This document shows positions 35,431-44,083 of a stretch of DNA of 64,000 nucleotides, piece after piece. Origin of the DNA: Desulfolutivibrio sulfodismutans DSM 3696 (GTDB lineage Bacteria; Desulfobacterota; Desulfovibrionia; Desulfovibrionales; Desulfovibrionaceae); assembly GCF_013376455.1 (NCBI RefSeq), contig NZ_CP045504.1, positions 620,001 to 684,000 of the forward strand. The letters are read 5' to 3'. The translations under genes and the position numbers were made by a program. The notes under the pieces were generated by a model that made no database searches, had not been told where the DNA came from, and was given only the letters and a program-made list of their open reading frames with translations. Positions within the stretch are counted from its first letter, which is position 1. Every line of letters begins with the position of its first letter.

Positions 35431-35730
35431 ATGCGGAAGTACGAAACGTTGTTGCTTTTCAGTCCCGAGCTGACCTCGGACAACCTCCAGGAGATCCTGG
35501 ACACCTTAAAAGGCATCATTGAGCGCGAGGGCGGCGTCACCGAAACCCTCGACGACTGGGGTATGCGCGATCTGGCCTACATGGTGCGCAAACAGGTTCG
35601 CGGCCATTACATCCGCCTGGAATACAGCCTGCCTCCGGCAGGCGTGGCGGAACTGGAACGCATCGTGCGCATCACCGACGGCATCCTGAAGTTCGTCACC
35701 GTCAAGCTGGCCGACAAGATCGCGGCATAA
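35431..35730 (+). CDS. rpsF: 30S ribosomal protein S6
   Basis: 99 residues, MRKYETLLLFSPELTSD at the start and LEYSLPPAGVAELERIVRITDGILKFVTVKL at the end, the normal S6 sequence. It binds 16S rRNA together with S18, the next gene. AAGGAG precedes the ATG at 35431. First gene of rpsF-rpsR-rplI-dnaB, a conserved bacterial order. Confidence 0.97.
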   Translation: MRKYETLLLFSPELTSDNLQEILDTLKGIIEREGGVTETLDDWGMRDLAYMVRKQVRGHYIRLEYSLPPAGVAELERIVRITDGILKFVTVKLADKIAA

Positions 35731-35745
35731 CCGGGGGATATTCCT

Positions 35746-36003
35746 ATGGCTTTTAAGAAAAAGTTTACGCCCAAAAAAAAGTTCTGCCGTTTTTGCGCCA
35801 ACAAGAATCTGCCGCTGGACTACAAGCGCGCGGATATCCTGAAGGATTTCATTACCGACCGGGGCAAGATCATCGCCCGGCGGATCACCGGCACCTGCGC
35901 CAAGTGCCAGCGCCGGTTGACCACGGAGATCAAGCGCGCCCGGCAGATGGCTCTTTTGTACTACACCGCCACGCACAGCACCGAATTTCGCAAGAAAATG
36001 TAA
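35746..36003 (+). CDS. rpsR: 30S ribosomal protein S18
   Basis: 85 residues, Lys-rich start, then [58 protein letters not shown] condensed in the family core; the CxxC and CxxC pairs indicate a zinc-binding version. It is the S6 partner in the 30S platform. Fifteen bases after rpsF, with GGGGGA upstream. Confidence 0.97.
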   Translation: MAFKKKFTPKKKFCRFCANKNLPLDYKRADILKDFITDRGKIIARRITGTCAKCQRRLTTEIKRARQMALLYYTATHSTEFRKKM

Positions 36004-36018
36004 GGTGAGGGGGACGAC

Positions 36019-36534
36019 ATGCAACTGATTCTTCGCGCCGACGTGGAGAACCTTGGCCACCTCGGAGAGGTGGTCACGGTCAAACCCGGCTACGGCAGAA
36101 ACTATCTCGTGCCCCAGGGCCTGGCCATGGCCGCCACCCAGGCCAACCTCAAGGTCTTCGAGCAGGAGCGCAAAAAGCTTCAGGCCAGAATGGACTCGAC
36201 CCGGGCCGCCGCCCAGGAAGTGGCCGACAAACTGGCTGCCCTGTCCTTGCGCATCGAGGTCCGGGTGGGCGAAAACGACAAGCTCTACGGATCCGTCACC
36301 ACGGCCCAGATCGCCGACCTTATGGCCGCGTCCGGGGTTGAGGTGGACCGCAAGAAAATTGTCCTGGACGAGCCCATCAGGGCGCTTGGCGACTACGAAG
36401 TGGAGGTGAAGCTCCACGCCGACGTACGCGGCAAGGTTTCCCTGGCCGTGGTGCGTCCGGGCGGACAGGAAGAACCGAAGGCCCCGGAAGTGGCCGAAGA
36501 TAGTGGAACCCCAGCGGAAGAAGCCGCGAGCTAA
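36019..36534 (+). CDS. rplI: 50S ribosomal protein L9
   Basis: 171 residues. N-terminal domain LILRADVENLGHLGEVV and VKPGYGRNYLVPQGLA, a long connecting helix and a C-terminal domain with KLYGSVTTAQIADLM. The last 20 residues are an acidic, Pro/Ala-rich tail longer than in E. coli L9 (149 residues). It stabilises the L1 stalk base. The last 32 bases overlap the proposed dnaB start. Confidence 0.96.
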   Translation: MQLILRADVENLGHLGEVVTVKPGYGRNYLVPQGLAMAATQANLKVFEQERKKLQARMDSTRAAAQEVADKLAALSLRIEVRVGENDKLYGSVTTAQIADLMAASGVEVDRKKIVLDEPIRALGDYEVEVKLHADVRGKVSLAVVRPGGQEEPKAPEVAEDSGTPAEEAAS

Positions 36535-37950
36535 GGCCGCCGGGCGTCCGGACGGCCAATCGGTGACCGGGAAAACCCTTGATCGGGTTTCCTCGGACCT
36601 TTTGCGCAGACTCCCCCCCCAGAACCTTGATGCCGAAAAGGCTGTTCTGGGGGGGTTTTGCTCAAAAACTCCGTCCTTTTCTCCCTTATCGACCTCGTTG
36701 GCGAGGACGATTTCTATTCCCCGGTCCACAAGACCATCTTTCGCGCCTTTCTCGACCTTTCCCGCAAAAACTCGGCCATCGACATGCTCACCCTGGCCGA
36801 CGAGCTGTCCAAGGCCGGGAGCCTGGAAGAGGTGGGCGGCCCCCTGTATCTGGCCGAACTGGCCCAGTCCACCGTGGGGGCGGCCAACGCCCTGCACCAC
36901 GCCCGCATCGTGCGGGAAAAATCCGTCCAGCGCAGGCTCATCGGCGCGGCCACGGACATCATCACCCGTTGCTTCGAGGCCACCGAGGATGTCAACCAGC
37001 TTTTGGACGAGTCCGAACAGGCCATTTTCTCCATCGCCGACGCCAAGACCGTCAAGGGGGTCAAGTCCAGCAAGGAACTTGTGGCCGCCGTGTTCGAGCA
37101 GATCGAACAGCGCATGGAAAACAAGGAATTGGTCACCGGCGTGCCCACCGGTTACTATCAATTCGACGAATACACCGCCGGGCTGCAACCCTCGGATCTG
37201 ATCATCGTGGCCGGACGCCCCAGCATGGGCAAGACCGCCTTCGCCTTAAACGTGGCCATGCGCTCGGCGGCCATGCATGGCGTGCCCACGGCCATCTTTT
37301 CCCTGGAAATGTCCATGGAGCAGCTCATGCAGCGCATGCTGTGCTCCTGGGCCAAGGTGGACCTAAGCCGCCTGCGCCGGGGCCGCCTGGACGACGGCGA
37401 CTGGTCCCGGCTCTACGAGGCGGCCAACAACCTGTCCCCGGCCCCCATCTTCATCGACGACACCGCCGCCCTGACCACCATGGAGATGCGCGCCCGCTGC
37501 CGCCGCTTAAAGGCCGAACACGGCCTGGGGCTCGTGGTCGTGGACTACCTCCAGCTCATGCGCGCCTCGCGGCACATCGATTCCCGCGAACAGGAAATTT
37601 CCGATATCTCCCGAAGCCTCAAGGCCCTGGCCAAGGAACTGCATCTGCCCGTGGTGGCCCTGTCCCAGCTCAACCGCAAGGTGGAGGAGCGTAGCGACAA
37701 GCGGCCCATGATGTCCGATCTGCGCGAATCCGGGGCCATCGAACAGGACGCCGACGTCATCATCTTCCTGTACCGGGCCGCTGCCTACAAGCGCAAAGAG
37801 GAGCTCACCCCCGAGGACAACGTGGCCGAGGTCATCATCGGCAAGCAGCGAAACGGCCCAACAGGCATGGTGAAACTGACCTTTTTCAAGGAATACACCG
37901 CGTTCGAGAACCTGTCGGACATCCCGCCGCCCTCGGAATACCATTCGTAA
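36503..37950 (+). CDS. dnaB: Replicative DNA helicase DnaB, interrupted by a -1 frameshift in a G7 run
   Basis: The N-terminus reads in one frame from GTG 36503 (or GTG 36563) to LRRLPPQNLDAEKAVLGG, then the protein continues in the next frame from about 36656 as VLLKNSVLFSLIDLVGEDDFY to the stop at 37950. One extra G in the run at 36649-36655 restores a normal DnaB of about 480 residues. The C-terminal RecA-like domain is complete: GRPSMGKTAFALN, FSLEMSMEQLMQRM, VVVDYLQLM, SQLNRKVEER and KQRNGPTG. DnaB unwinds DNA at the fork and is essential, so a sequencing error in the homopolymer is the simplest reading. An annotation starting at the internal ATG 36658 would lack the first helicase-loader region. 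Confidence 0.93.
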
Positions 37951-37959
37951 GGAGCCGAC

Positions 37960-37990
37960 GGCGCCCGATGCCGGGCCGGTTGTCGTTTTT
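37960..37990 (+). terminator. Possible terminator after dnaB
   Basis: GCCCG/CGGGC stem (37963-37976) extended by bulged G/C pairs, followed by a T6 run at 37986-37991. Confidence 0.45.
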
Positions 37991-38120
37991 TCCCGCCCCC
38001 ATGCGCCGCAGGCCACCTTTTTCTGGTTTTTCCCCGACGCCGGGATTATGAACTCCCGGAACGCGGCGGACGCCACAGTCTCACCGCCCGATCCGACACT
38101 ACCATCCTGAAGGAGCGCCC

Positions 38121-39419
38121 GTGTTGTACGACGATGCCGAGAAATGGTCGCGTGAGGAGATTGAAAAGGCCCAGATCGAACGCCTGCGCCGCAGCCTGCA
38201 ACAGGCCGCCGCCTCCCGGTTTTACGGCGCGCTTTTCCGTGAGCACGGGGTAAATCCCGACGCGGTACGCGGCCTGGACGACGTCCGCCGTCTGCCCTTC
38301 ACCACCAAAAAAGACCTGCGCGAGGCCTATCCCGACGGCCTTTTGGCCATGCCGCATGCGGACATGGTGCGCATGCACGTCTCCTCCGGAACCACCGGCG
38401 CGCCCACGGTCATCTATCACACCAAAAACGACCTGGACTGGTGGGCCTCGCTCATGGCCAGGTGCATGCACATGGTGGGCATCCGCCCCACGGACGTCTT
38501 CCAGAACATGTCCGGCTACGGCCTTTTCACCGGAGGCCTGGGCATCCACTACGGGGCCGAGCGTCTGGGCTGCCTGACCATCCCGGCCGGGGCCGGCAAC
38601 ACCAAGCGCCAGATAAAGCTCATCACCGACTTCAACGTCACGGCCGTGCACATCATCCCGTCCTACGCCCTGCATCTGGCCAACGTGCTGCGCGACATGG
38701 GCGTGGACCCCGCGTCCCTGCCCATCAGGTTCGCCCTGGTGGGGGCCGAGCCCTACACCGAGGCGGCCCGTCGCCGCCTGGAAGAGATGTTCGACATGAA
38801 GGTCTACAACTCCTACGGCCTGTCGGAGATGAACGGCCCGGGCGTGGCCTTCGAGTGCACCGAGCAGCACGGCATGCACCTGTGGGAGGACGCCTACATC
38901 GCCGAGATCGTGGACCCCGAGACCGGGGAGCCTGTGCCCGAGGGCGAACTGGGAGAACTGGTCATGACCACGCTTGGGCGCGAGGGCATGCCGGTCATCC
39001 GTTACCGCACCCGCGACCTGACCCGCTTTCTGCCCGGCCCCTGTCCCTGCGGCCGGGTGCATCGGCGAATCGACCGCATCGCCGGGCGCTGCGACGACAT
39101 GATCATCATCAAGGGCGTGAACATCTATCCCATGCAGGTGGAGGCCATCCTCATGGCCATGCCCGAGGTGGGCCAGAACTACCTGATCGAGCTTGACCGG
39201 GTGGGGGTCATGGACCAAATCACCATCAAGGTGGAGGTCAAGGAAGAGTTCTTCGTGGAGGACATGCGCGCCCTAACCGGCCTGCAAAAACGCATCACCT
39301 CCAGGCTTCGCGATGAAATCCTGGTCACCCCCAGGGTGGAGCTGGTGGAGGCCAAAAGCCTGCCCCAGGGCGAGGGCAAGGCCAAACGGGTCGTGGACAA
39401 GCGGGGAACCGATTCATGA
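38121..39419 (+). CDS. paaK: Phenylacetate-CoA ligase family protein
   Basis: 432 residues of the PaaK family of acyl-adenylate-forming enzymes: HVSSGTTGAPTVIYHTKND (phosphate loop), FALVGAEPYTEAAR, YNSYGLSEMNGPGVAFEC, then YRTRDLTRFLPGPCPCGRVHRRID and DDMIIIKGVNIYPMQVE. It should activate phenylacetate or another aryl acid with ATP and CoA; in Desulfovibrio these genes usually occur with indolepyruvate oxidoreductases, which are not seen here. GTG start with AAGGAG upstream. Overlaps the DUF456 gene by four bases. Confidence 0.93.
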   Translation: MLYDDAEKWSREEIEKAQIERLRRSLQQAAASRFYGALFREHGVNPDAVRGLDDVRRLPFTTKKDLREAYPDGLLAMPHADMVRMHVSSGTTGAPTVIYHTKNDLDWWASLMARCMHMVGIRPTDVFQNMSGYGLFTGGLGIHYGAERLGCLTIPAGAGNTKRQIKLITDFNVTAVHIIPSYALHLANVLRDMGVDPASLPIRFALVGAEPYTEAARRRLEEMFDMKVYNSYGLSEMNGPGVAFECTEQHGMHLWEDAYIAEIVDPETGEPVPEGELGELVMTTLGREGMPVIRYRTRDLTRFLPGPCPCGRVHRRIDRIAGRCDDMIIIKGVNIYPMQVEAILMAMPEVGQNYLIELDRVGVMDQITIKVEVKEEFFVEDMRALTGLQKRITSRLRDEILVTPRVELVEAKSLPQGEGKAKRVVDKRGTDS

Positions 39420-39919
39420 GCTACGTCTGGGCTGCGCTGTATCTGTCCCTTCTGTTCGCCGTTCTCGGACTGCATATCCTGAGCCTCCCGGCCAACTGGG
39501 TTCTGCTTGGGCTGGTGGCCCTGTGGGGCTGGCTTGCCCCGGGGGCGCATTTCGGCTGGCAGTTCTACGCCCTGTTGATCGGGCTGGCCGTGGTGGGCGA
39601 GGCCATCGAATTTGTGGCCCAATATTATGGTTCCAAAAAATACGGGGCCACGGGCAAGGGAAACCTGGGCGGCATGCTCGGGGCCATCACCGGGGCGCTT
39701 TTGGGCGCGCCGTTTTTCTTCGGCCTGGGCGCGCTGGCCGGGGCCATTGCCGGGGCCTATTTCGGATGCTATTTCTTCGAACGCCATCAGGGCCGGGACC
39801 AGGCCGAGGCCAGGCACGCGGCCTGGGGCGCCATGTACGGCAAGGTGTTGGGCATGGCGGCCAAGATCGGCCTGGGCGGGGCCATGTGGGTGGCCGCAGT
39901 GCAAAAAATCTGGCCATAG
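39416..39919 (+). CDS. DUF456-family membrane protein
   Basis: 167 residues, four to five hydrophobic helices with Gly-rich segments (KKYGATGKGNLGGMLGAITGALLGAPFFFGLGALAGAIAGAYFG in the middle), which is the DUF456 signature. Function unknown. It sits between paaK (overlap ATGA) and thrC (22 bases), so it is probably co-transcribed with both. Confidence 0.88.
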   Translation: MSYVWAALYLSLLFAVLGLHILSLPANWVLLGLVALWGWLAPGAHFGWQFYALLIGLAVVGEAIEFVAQYYGSKKYGATGKGNLGGMLGAITGALLGAPFFFGLGALAGAIAGAYFGCYFFERHQGRDQAEARHAAWGAMYGKVLGMAAKIGLGGAMWVAAVQKIWP

Positions 39920-39941
39920 GACACGAAAGGAAAAGGAAGCG

Positions 39942-41396
39942 ATGCTTACAGGTGGTGATTTCCCCAAATATCGTGGGCGGATGGAATACGTCTGCCTGGG
40001 CTGCGGACAGCGTTACGACATCCGCGAACTGTATTACACCTGCCCCAAATGCAGCGGGGTTTTCGTGCTCGAAGACACCACCTTCGACTCCCTGGCGGAG
40101 TTTCCGCCAAGCTACTGGCAAAGCCTGTTCGACAAGCGGGCCGCCACCCGGACCACGGGGCTGCGCGGCATCTTCCGCTATCACGAGCTGACCGCGCCCG
40201 TGGTGGAGGAGCAGGACATCGTCTACCTGGGCGAGGGCCATACCCCCATGGTGGCCGCCAACGACGCCCTGCGCGAAAAGGTGGGCGTGCCCTTTTTCTA
40301 TAAAAACGACGGCCAAAACCCCAGCGCCTCCTTCAAAGACCGGGGCATGGCCTGCGCCTTCAGCTATCTAAAGCACTTGGTCCGGGCCAACGACTGGGAT
40401 TCGGTGCTGACCGTATGCGCCTCCACCGGCGACACCTCGGCCTCGGCCGCGCTCTACGCCGCCTACGTGGGCGGCCCCATCAAAAGCGCCGTGATCCTGC
40501 CCAAGGGCAAGGTCACCCCGCAGCAACTCGCCCAGCCGCTCGGCAGCGGAGCCACGGTTCTGGAAGTCCCCGGGGTCTTCGACGACTGCATGAAGGTCGT
40601 GGAATACCTAGCCGACAATTACCGCGTGGCGCTTCTCAATTCCAAAAACGCCTGGCGCATCCTGGGCCAGGAGTCCTACGCCTTCGAGATCGCCCAGTGG
40701 CGGGCCTACGACACCTACCGCACCTGCGTGTTCGTGCCCATCGGCAACGCCGGAAACATCACGGCCATCATGGGCGGCTTCCTCAAGCTCAAGCGCCTGG
40801 GGATCATCCCCTCCCTGCCGCGCATCTTCGGCGTCCAGTCCGAGCACGCCGACCCGGTCTACCGCTATTACAGTGTGGCCGAGGCCAAAAAACGCCGCTA
40901 CGAACCCGTGGCCGTCACCCCCAGCGTGGCCCAGGCGGCCATGATCGGCAATCCCGTGTCCTTCCCGCGCGTCAAACACTTCGCCGAGCAGTACGAAAAG
41001 ATCGGCGGCCCGGGCAGCTTCCAGGTCATCCGGGTCAGCGAACAGGACATCATCGAAGGCATGCTCCTGGCCAACCGGCACGGGCACATCAGCTGCACCC
41101 AGGGCGGCGAATGCCTGGCCGGGCTTCGCGCCGCCGTCACCCTCGGCCTCGTCGAGCCCTCGGAAGAATCCATCCTGGACGCAACGGCGCATCATCTGAA
41201 ATTCATCGGCTTCCAGGACATGTACTATACCAATACCTTCCCCCCGGAATACGGCATCACGCCGCGCCCGGAGTTCGTCAACGCGCCGGAAACCGTCATC
41301 AGCGACGACGACAAGGCCAGCCTCTCACCCGCCGACTATACCGCCAAGGCCGCCCAGGCCGTGGTGACGCGCCTCGGCCTGACCGGCCGGGGATAG
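39942..41396 (+). CDS. thrC: Threonine synthase
   Basis: 484 residues, PLP-dependent. An N-terminal zinc-ribbon-like part (CLGCGQ and CPKCSG) precedes the catalytic domain, as in many archaeal-type threonine synthases. PLP lysine is in NPSASFKDRGM, glycine loop PIGNAGNITAI, and CASTGDTSAS binds phosphate. It converts O-phosphohomoserine to threonine. GGAAG lies seven bases before the ATG at 39942. A perfect 18-bp-arm terminator follows. Confidence 0.94.
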   Translation: MLTGGDFPKYRGRMEYVCLGCGQRYDIRELYYTCPKCSGVFVLEDTTFDSLAEFPPSYWQSLFDKRAATRTTGLRGIFRYHELTAPVVEEQDIVYLGEGHTPMVAANDALREKVGVPFFYKNDGQNPSASFKDRGMACAFSYLKHLVRANDWDSVLTVCASTGDTSASAALYAAYVGGPIKSAVILPKGKVTPQQLAQPLGSGATVLEVPGVFDDCMKVVEYLADNYRVALLNSKNAWRILGQESYAFEIAQWRAYDTYRTCVFVPIGNAGNITAIMGGFLKLKRLGIIPSLPRIFGVQSEHADPVYRYYSVAEAKKRRYEPVAVTPSVAQAAMIGNPVSFPRVKHFAEQYEKIGGPGSFQVIRVSEQDIIEGMLLANRHGHISCTQGGECLAGLRAAVTLGLVEPSEESILDATAHHLKFIGFQDMYYTNTFPPEYGITPRPEFVNAPETVISDDDKASLSPADYTAKAAQAVVTRLGLTGRG

Positions 41397-41676
41397 CGGG
41401 AACGGGGAGAGGGAAAGCCTCCGGCGGCCAGGGGGGAAACCTTTTAAAAAAGGTTTCCCCCCTGGACCCCCCTTCGAAAATTTTGTCGCGCTTCGCGTCC
41501 CCTGCGCGGGAGCAAGCACTTTCACCGAACTACCTGGATTCCCGGCCGGATCGTCCCGGCGCGGTGCGCCGGGACGATCCGGCCGGAACCGGGGGGTCCG
41601 GGGGGAATGATTCCCCCCGGGCGGGGAGGGGTTCGGGGAGGGGCCGCAGGCCTCTCCCCGACAACACGGGGTGATC
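41397..41676. repeat. Composite extragenic hairpin element, copy 2
   Basis: Same order of blocks as at 25546-25857: a CCAGGGGGG/CCCCCCTGG hairpin followed by GACCCC, a unique spacer, a large hairpin GGCCGGATCGTCCCGGCGC with its complement (41552-41584), and CCGGGGGGAAT/ATTCCCCCCGG followed by GCGGGG. Non-coding. It separates thrC from tlyA. Confidence 0.75.
41428..41465 (+). terminator. thrC terminator with 18-bp perfect arms
   Basis: CCAGGGGGGAAACCTTTT pairs exactly with AAAAGGTTTCCCCCCTGG across a two-base centre. It is the first hairpin of the extragenic element. A T-run lies in the stem rather than after it. Confidence 0.65.
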
Positions 41677-42438
41677 ATGGCCAAACGAAAAGAGCGGGTG
41701 GATCAATGGCTGGTGGAGCAGGGGGTGTGCGACTCCCGGGAGCGCGCCAAGCGGTTGGTCATGGCCGGGATGGTGTATGTGGTGGCCGGTGAGAAGCGGG
41801 AGAGGGTAGACAAGCCGGGACGCCAGTTCGGGGAGGATGTTGTTTTTGAGGTGAGCGGGGGGGAGCGATTTGTCGGCAGGGGCGGGTACAAGCTGCTGAC
41901 GGCGATTGAGGCGTTCGGGATTGAGGTTGCGGGGAAGGTCGGGATGGATGCGGGGGCCTCGACGGGCGGCTTTACGGACTGCCTGTTGCAGCATGGCGCG
42001 GCGCGCGTCTATGCCGCGGATGTCGGCCATTCGCAGTTGCATGAGAAGCTGCGCGGCGATGCCCGGGTGGTGGTGCTGGAAGGGGTGAATCTGCGGCATG
42101 CCGGGCCGGATCTTTTGCCCGAGGCCGTGGACATTTTGGTGTTGGACGTGTCGTTCATCTCGCTGACGCTGGTGTTGCCGCCGTGTCTGGCGTTCGTGCG
42201 GCCGGGCGGCGAGGTGGTGGCGCTGGTCAAGCCCCAGTTCGAGCTGGGGCCGGAGCGCACGGACAAGGGCGTGGTGCGTCGCGAGGAGGATCAGGCCGAG
42301 GCTGTGGCCAGGGTCACGGATTTCGCCCGGCAGGAATGCGGCCTGGAACTGGTGGGCGTGACGCCGTCGAAGATCAAAGGCCCCAAGGGCAACCAGGAAT
42401 ATCTGGCCTATTTCAAGAAATCTCTCGAAACGGCTTGA
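41677..42438 (+). CDS. tlyA: TlyA-family rRNA 2'-O-methyltransferase
   Basis: 253 residues. The S4 RNA-binding domain (RVDQWLVEQGVCDSRERAKRLVMAGMVYV) occupies the first 60 residues. An FtsJ-like methyltransferase follows, with the SAM loop DAGASTGGFTDCLLQHGA and LDVSFISLTLVLP and LVKPQFELGP. Relatives methylate cytidine 2'-OH in 16S/23S rRNA; some are called haemolysins. ATG 41677 is preferred over GTG 41671. Confidence 0.92.
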   Translation: MAKRKERVDQWLVEQGVCDSRERAKRLVMAGMVYVVAGEKRERVDKPGRQFGEDVVFEVSGGERFVGRGGYKLLTAIEAFGIEVAGKVGMDAGASTGGFTDCLLQHGAARVYAADVGHSQLHEKLRGDARVVVLEGVNLRHAGPDLLPEAVDILVLDVSFISLTLVLPPCLAFVRPGGEVVALVKPQFELGPERTDKGVVRREEDQAEAVARVTDFARQECGLELVGVTPSKIKGPKGNQEYLAYFKKSLETA

Positions 42439-42520
42439 CACGTCTCACGCATGTCGCAAGACATGCTTCACGTATTCTCCAAAAAATCGTTATCGTCTCC
42501 GCCGCGCGGCGCTCGCTCAA

Positions 42521-42757
42521 GGCGTTGCCCATCATCCGTCCTGTGCTTTTGTCCCGATCCCTTTACGTGGGATTCCAAAGGGCGAAGCCCTTTGGCCCCC
42601 GGAGGGTTCTCCCCCACCACATCTCCACCAGCGCGGCCCTCACTCTCGGCGCTGCCCATCATCCGTCATGTGCGCCCGGCCCAGCCCATTTACGTGGGAT
42701 TCCAAAGGGTGAAACCCTTTGGCCCCCGAAGGGCTCCCCCCGCCAATCCCCCTGCGC
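42521..42757. repeat. 127-bp tandem repeat between tlyA and the dehydratase-like gene
   Basis: Two units start at about 42521 and 42648 with GCGYTGCCCATCATCCGTC and each include TTACGTGGGATTCCAAAGGG and a hairpin: CCAAAGGGC/GCCCTTTGG at 42575-42595 and CCAAAGGGT/ACCCTTTGG at 42702-42722. GCCCATCATCCG occurs a third time at 42773, inside the 3' end of the next gene. The stretch 42439-42520 has nothing recognised. Confidence 0.75.
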
Positions 42758-44083
42758 CTACCCCTTACTCCCGCCCATCATCCGCAACTCGGCGCGGCGG
42801 GCGACCTGATGCATGAAGGTCCGCAGGGTGATGTCGCGGTTGGGCTGGTTGGAGCCGTCGTGGGGCGAATCCAGGTAGGGGATGTTTTGTTTGAGCAGCA
42901 TGGGTTTGAGGATGGCTGAGCAGATGGTGCTGGGCATGCAGGTGAAGGGGAAGACGTTGACCACGCCGTCGAAGGCGTCGTGGGCGTAGGCCAGGGCCCC
43001 GGCGATGCTGATTCCGGCCTCGGTGCCGATAGCGAAACTGTAGAGACGTTCGCTGTCGAGATAGGTTTCCAGATGGGCCACGTCGTGGTCTGCGGCGATG
43101 TCCAGGTGGGGGCGCACCCGGGCGTAGACGGCGTTTTGGCGTTTGAGCTGCCACTGCATGGTCAGGCGGGAGACGAGCCGGAATCTTGCGGCGGCGGCAA
43201 GCCCGGGGACGTTGAGGTCTTTGAAGCAGGCCTGGAAGGACTGGGCGGCATCGCGGCGGTTCAAGTGGGTGACGAAGTTAAACCATTCCGTGAGGGAGGC
43301 GTTGACCACCTCGGCCCCCAGGGTCTCCAGGGTCCGGATGAGTTCCTGGTTGGAGCCGGGATGGGAGCGCACATAGATTTCGCCCACGATGCCCACCCGG
43401 GGCCGCCGGGGCAGGGTGCGGTCGATGAGCCGGGCGGCCTTTTTGGCCGTTTCGGCGGCTAGGCGGTCCAGGGGGGAGAAGTCCAGGGACGCGCCCGAGG
43501 CCTCGATTTCCCGGCCCATGTCGTCCAGGGCGGCGGAGATGCAGGCGTCCACGGCGCCGGGAACCGTTTCGTAGGGCCGGGTCCGGCAGGCGATACGGTC
43601 CAGGACATCGGCCAGGATCATGGCCGTAAACGCCAGCTTGCGGAAGGGACCGGCGGACCCGCGGGGGAAGATTGCTGAGGAGTCGTAGCCGTCGTCGGTG
43701 CTGAGCGTGACGATGGACGTTTCGCGAAATTCCGGAAAGCGGTCCAGGACGATGCGATGCAGGGTGTTGTACATGCCGAAGCGGCAGGGGCCTCCGGCCT
43801 CGGGCATGAAATAGACGTAGTCTTTGGCTGCAAAGGCCTCTTTGAGCCGTGTTTTTTCTTGGGAAAGATAGTGCAGGACATCGCCCAGGGTCACCTGGCA
43901 GGGGAAGCACTCCTTGCCCGAGGTCAGTTCCTTGCCAAGAGCGAGGCCGTTCATGGTGGGCATGACCACGGCATTGACGCCAAAGGCCCGCAAGGCCGCC
44001 ACCAAAAGCGGCGATCCGGTGGGGGTCATGTTCGGCATGAGCAGGGTCTTACCCGTGAGCGAGGGGGGCGGGGGAACGGTCAT
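42758..44083 (-). CDS. 2-hydroxyacyl-CoA dehydratase-like cysteine protein (COG3581-type), second half of a split activase
   Basis: 441 residues. Cysteines in SGKECFPCQVTLGD, GGPCRFGMYNTLHR and FPFTCMPSTICSAI are the likely cluster ligands of the dehydratase-like fold, and VGIVGEIYVRSHPGSNQE is typical of this group. In many anaerobes this sequence is the C-terminal part of a single activase-related protein of 1400 or more residues; here it is a gene of its own, overlapping the activase by four bases (ATGA). Presumed to take electrons at low potential from the activase half. Reaction unknown; no true dehydratase subunits are nearby. Confidence 0.82.
   Translation of the reverse strand: MTVPPPPSLTGKTLLMPNMTPTGSPLLVAALRAFGVNAVVMPTMNGLALGKELTSGKECFPCQVTLGDVLHYLSQEKTRLKEAFAAKDYVYFMPEAGGPCRFGMYNTLHRIVLDRFPEFRETSIVTLSTDDGYDSSAIFPRGSAGPFRKLAFTAMILADVLDRIACRTRPYETVPGAVDACISAALDDMGREIEASGASLDFSPLDRLAAETAKKAARLIDRTLPRRPRVGIVGEIYVRSHPGSNQELIRTLETLGAEVVNASLTEWFNFVTHLNRRDAAQSFQACFKDLNVPGLAAAARFRLVSRLTMQWQLKRQNAVYARVRPHLDIAADHDVAHLETYLDSERLYSFAIGTEAGISIAGALAYAHDAFDGVVNVFPFTCMPSTICSAILKPMLLKQNIPYLDSPHDGSNQPNRDITLRTFMHQVARRAELRMMGGSKG

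Noticed and set aside
36658-37950. dnaB as a complete shorter gene from the internal ATG at 36658
   Set aside because: The upstream frame carries the conserved LPPQNLDAEKAVLGG that must precede it; the break is at a homopolymer.
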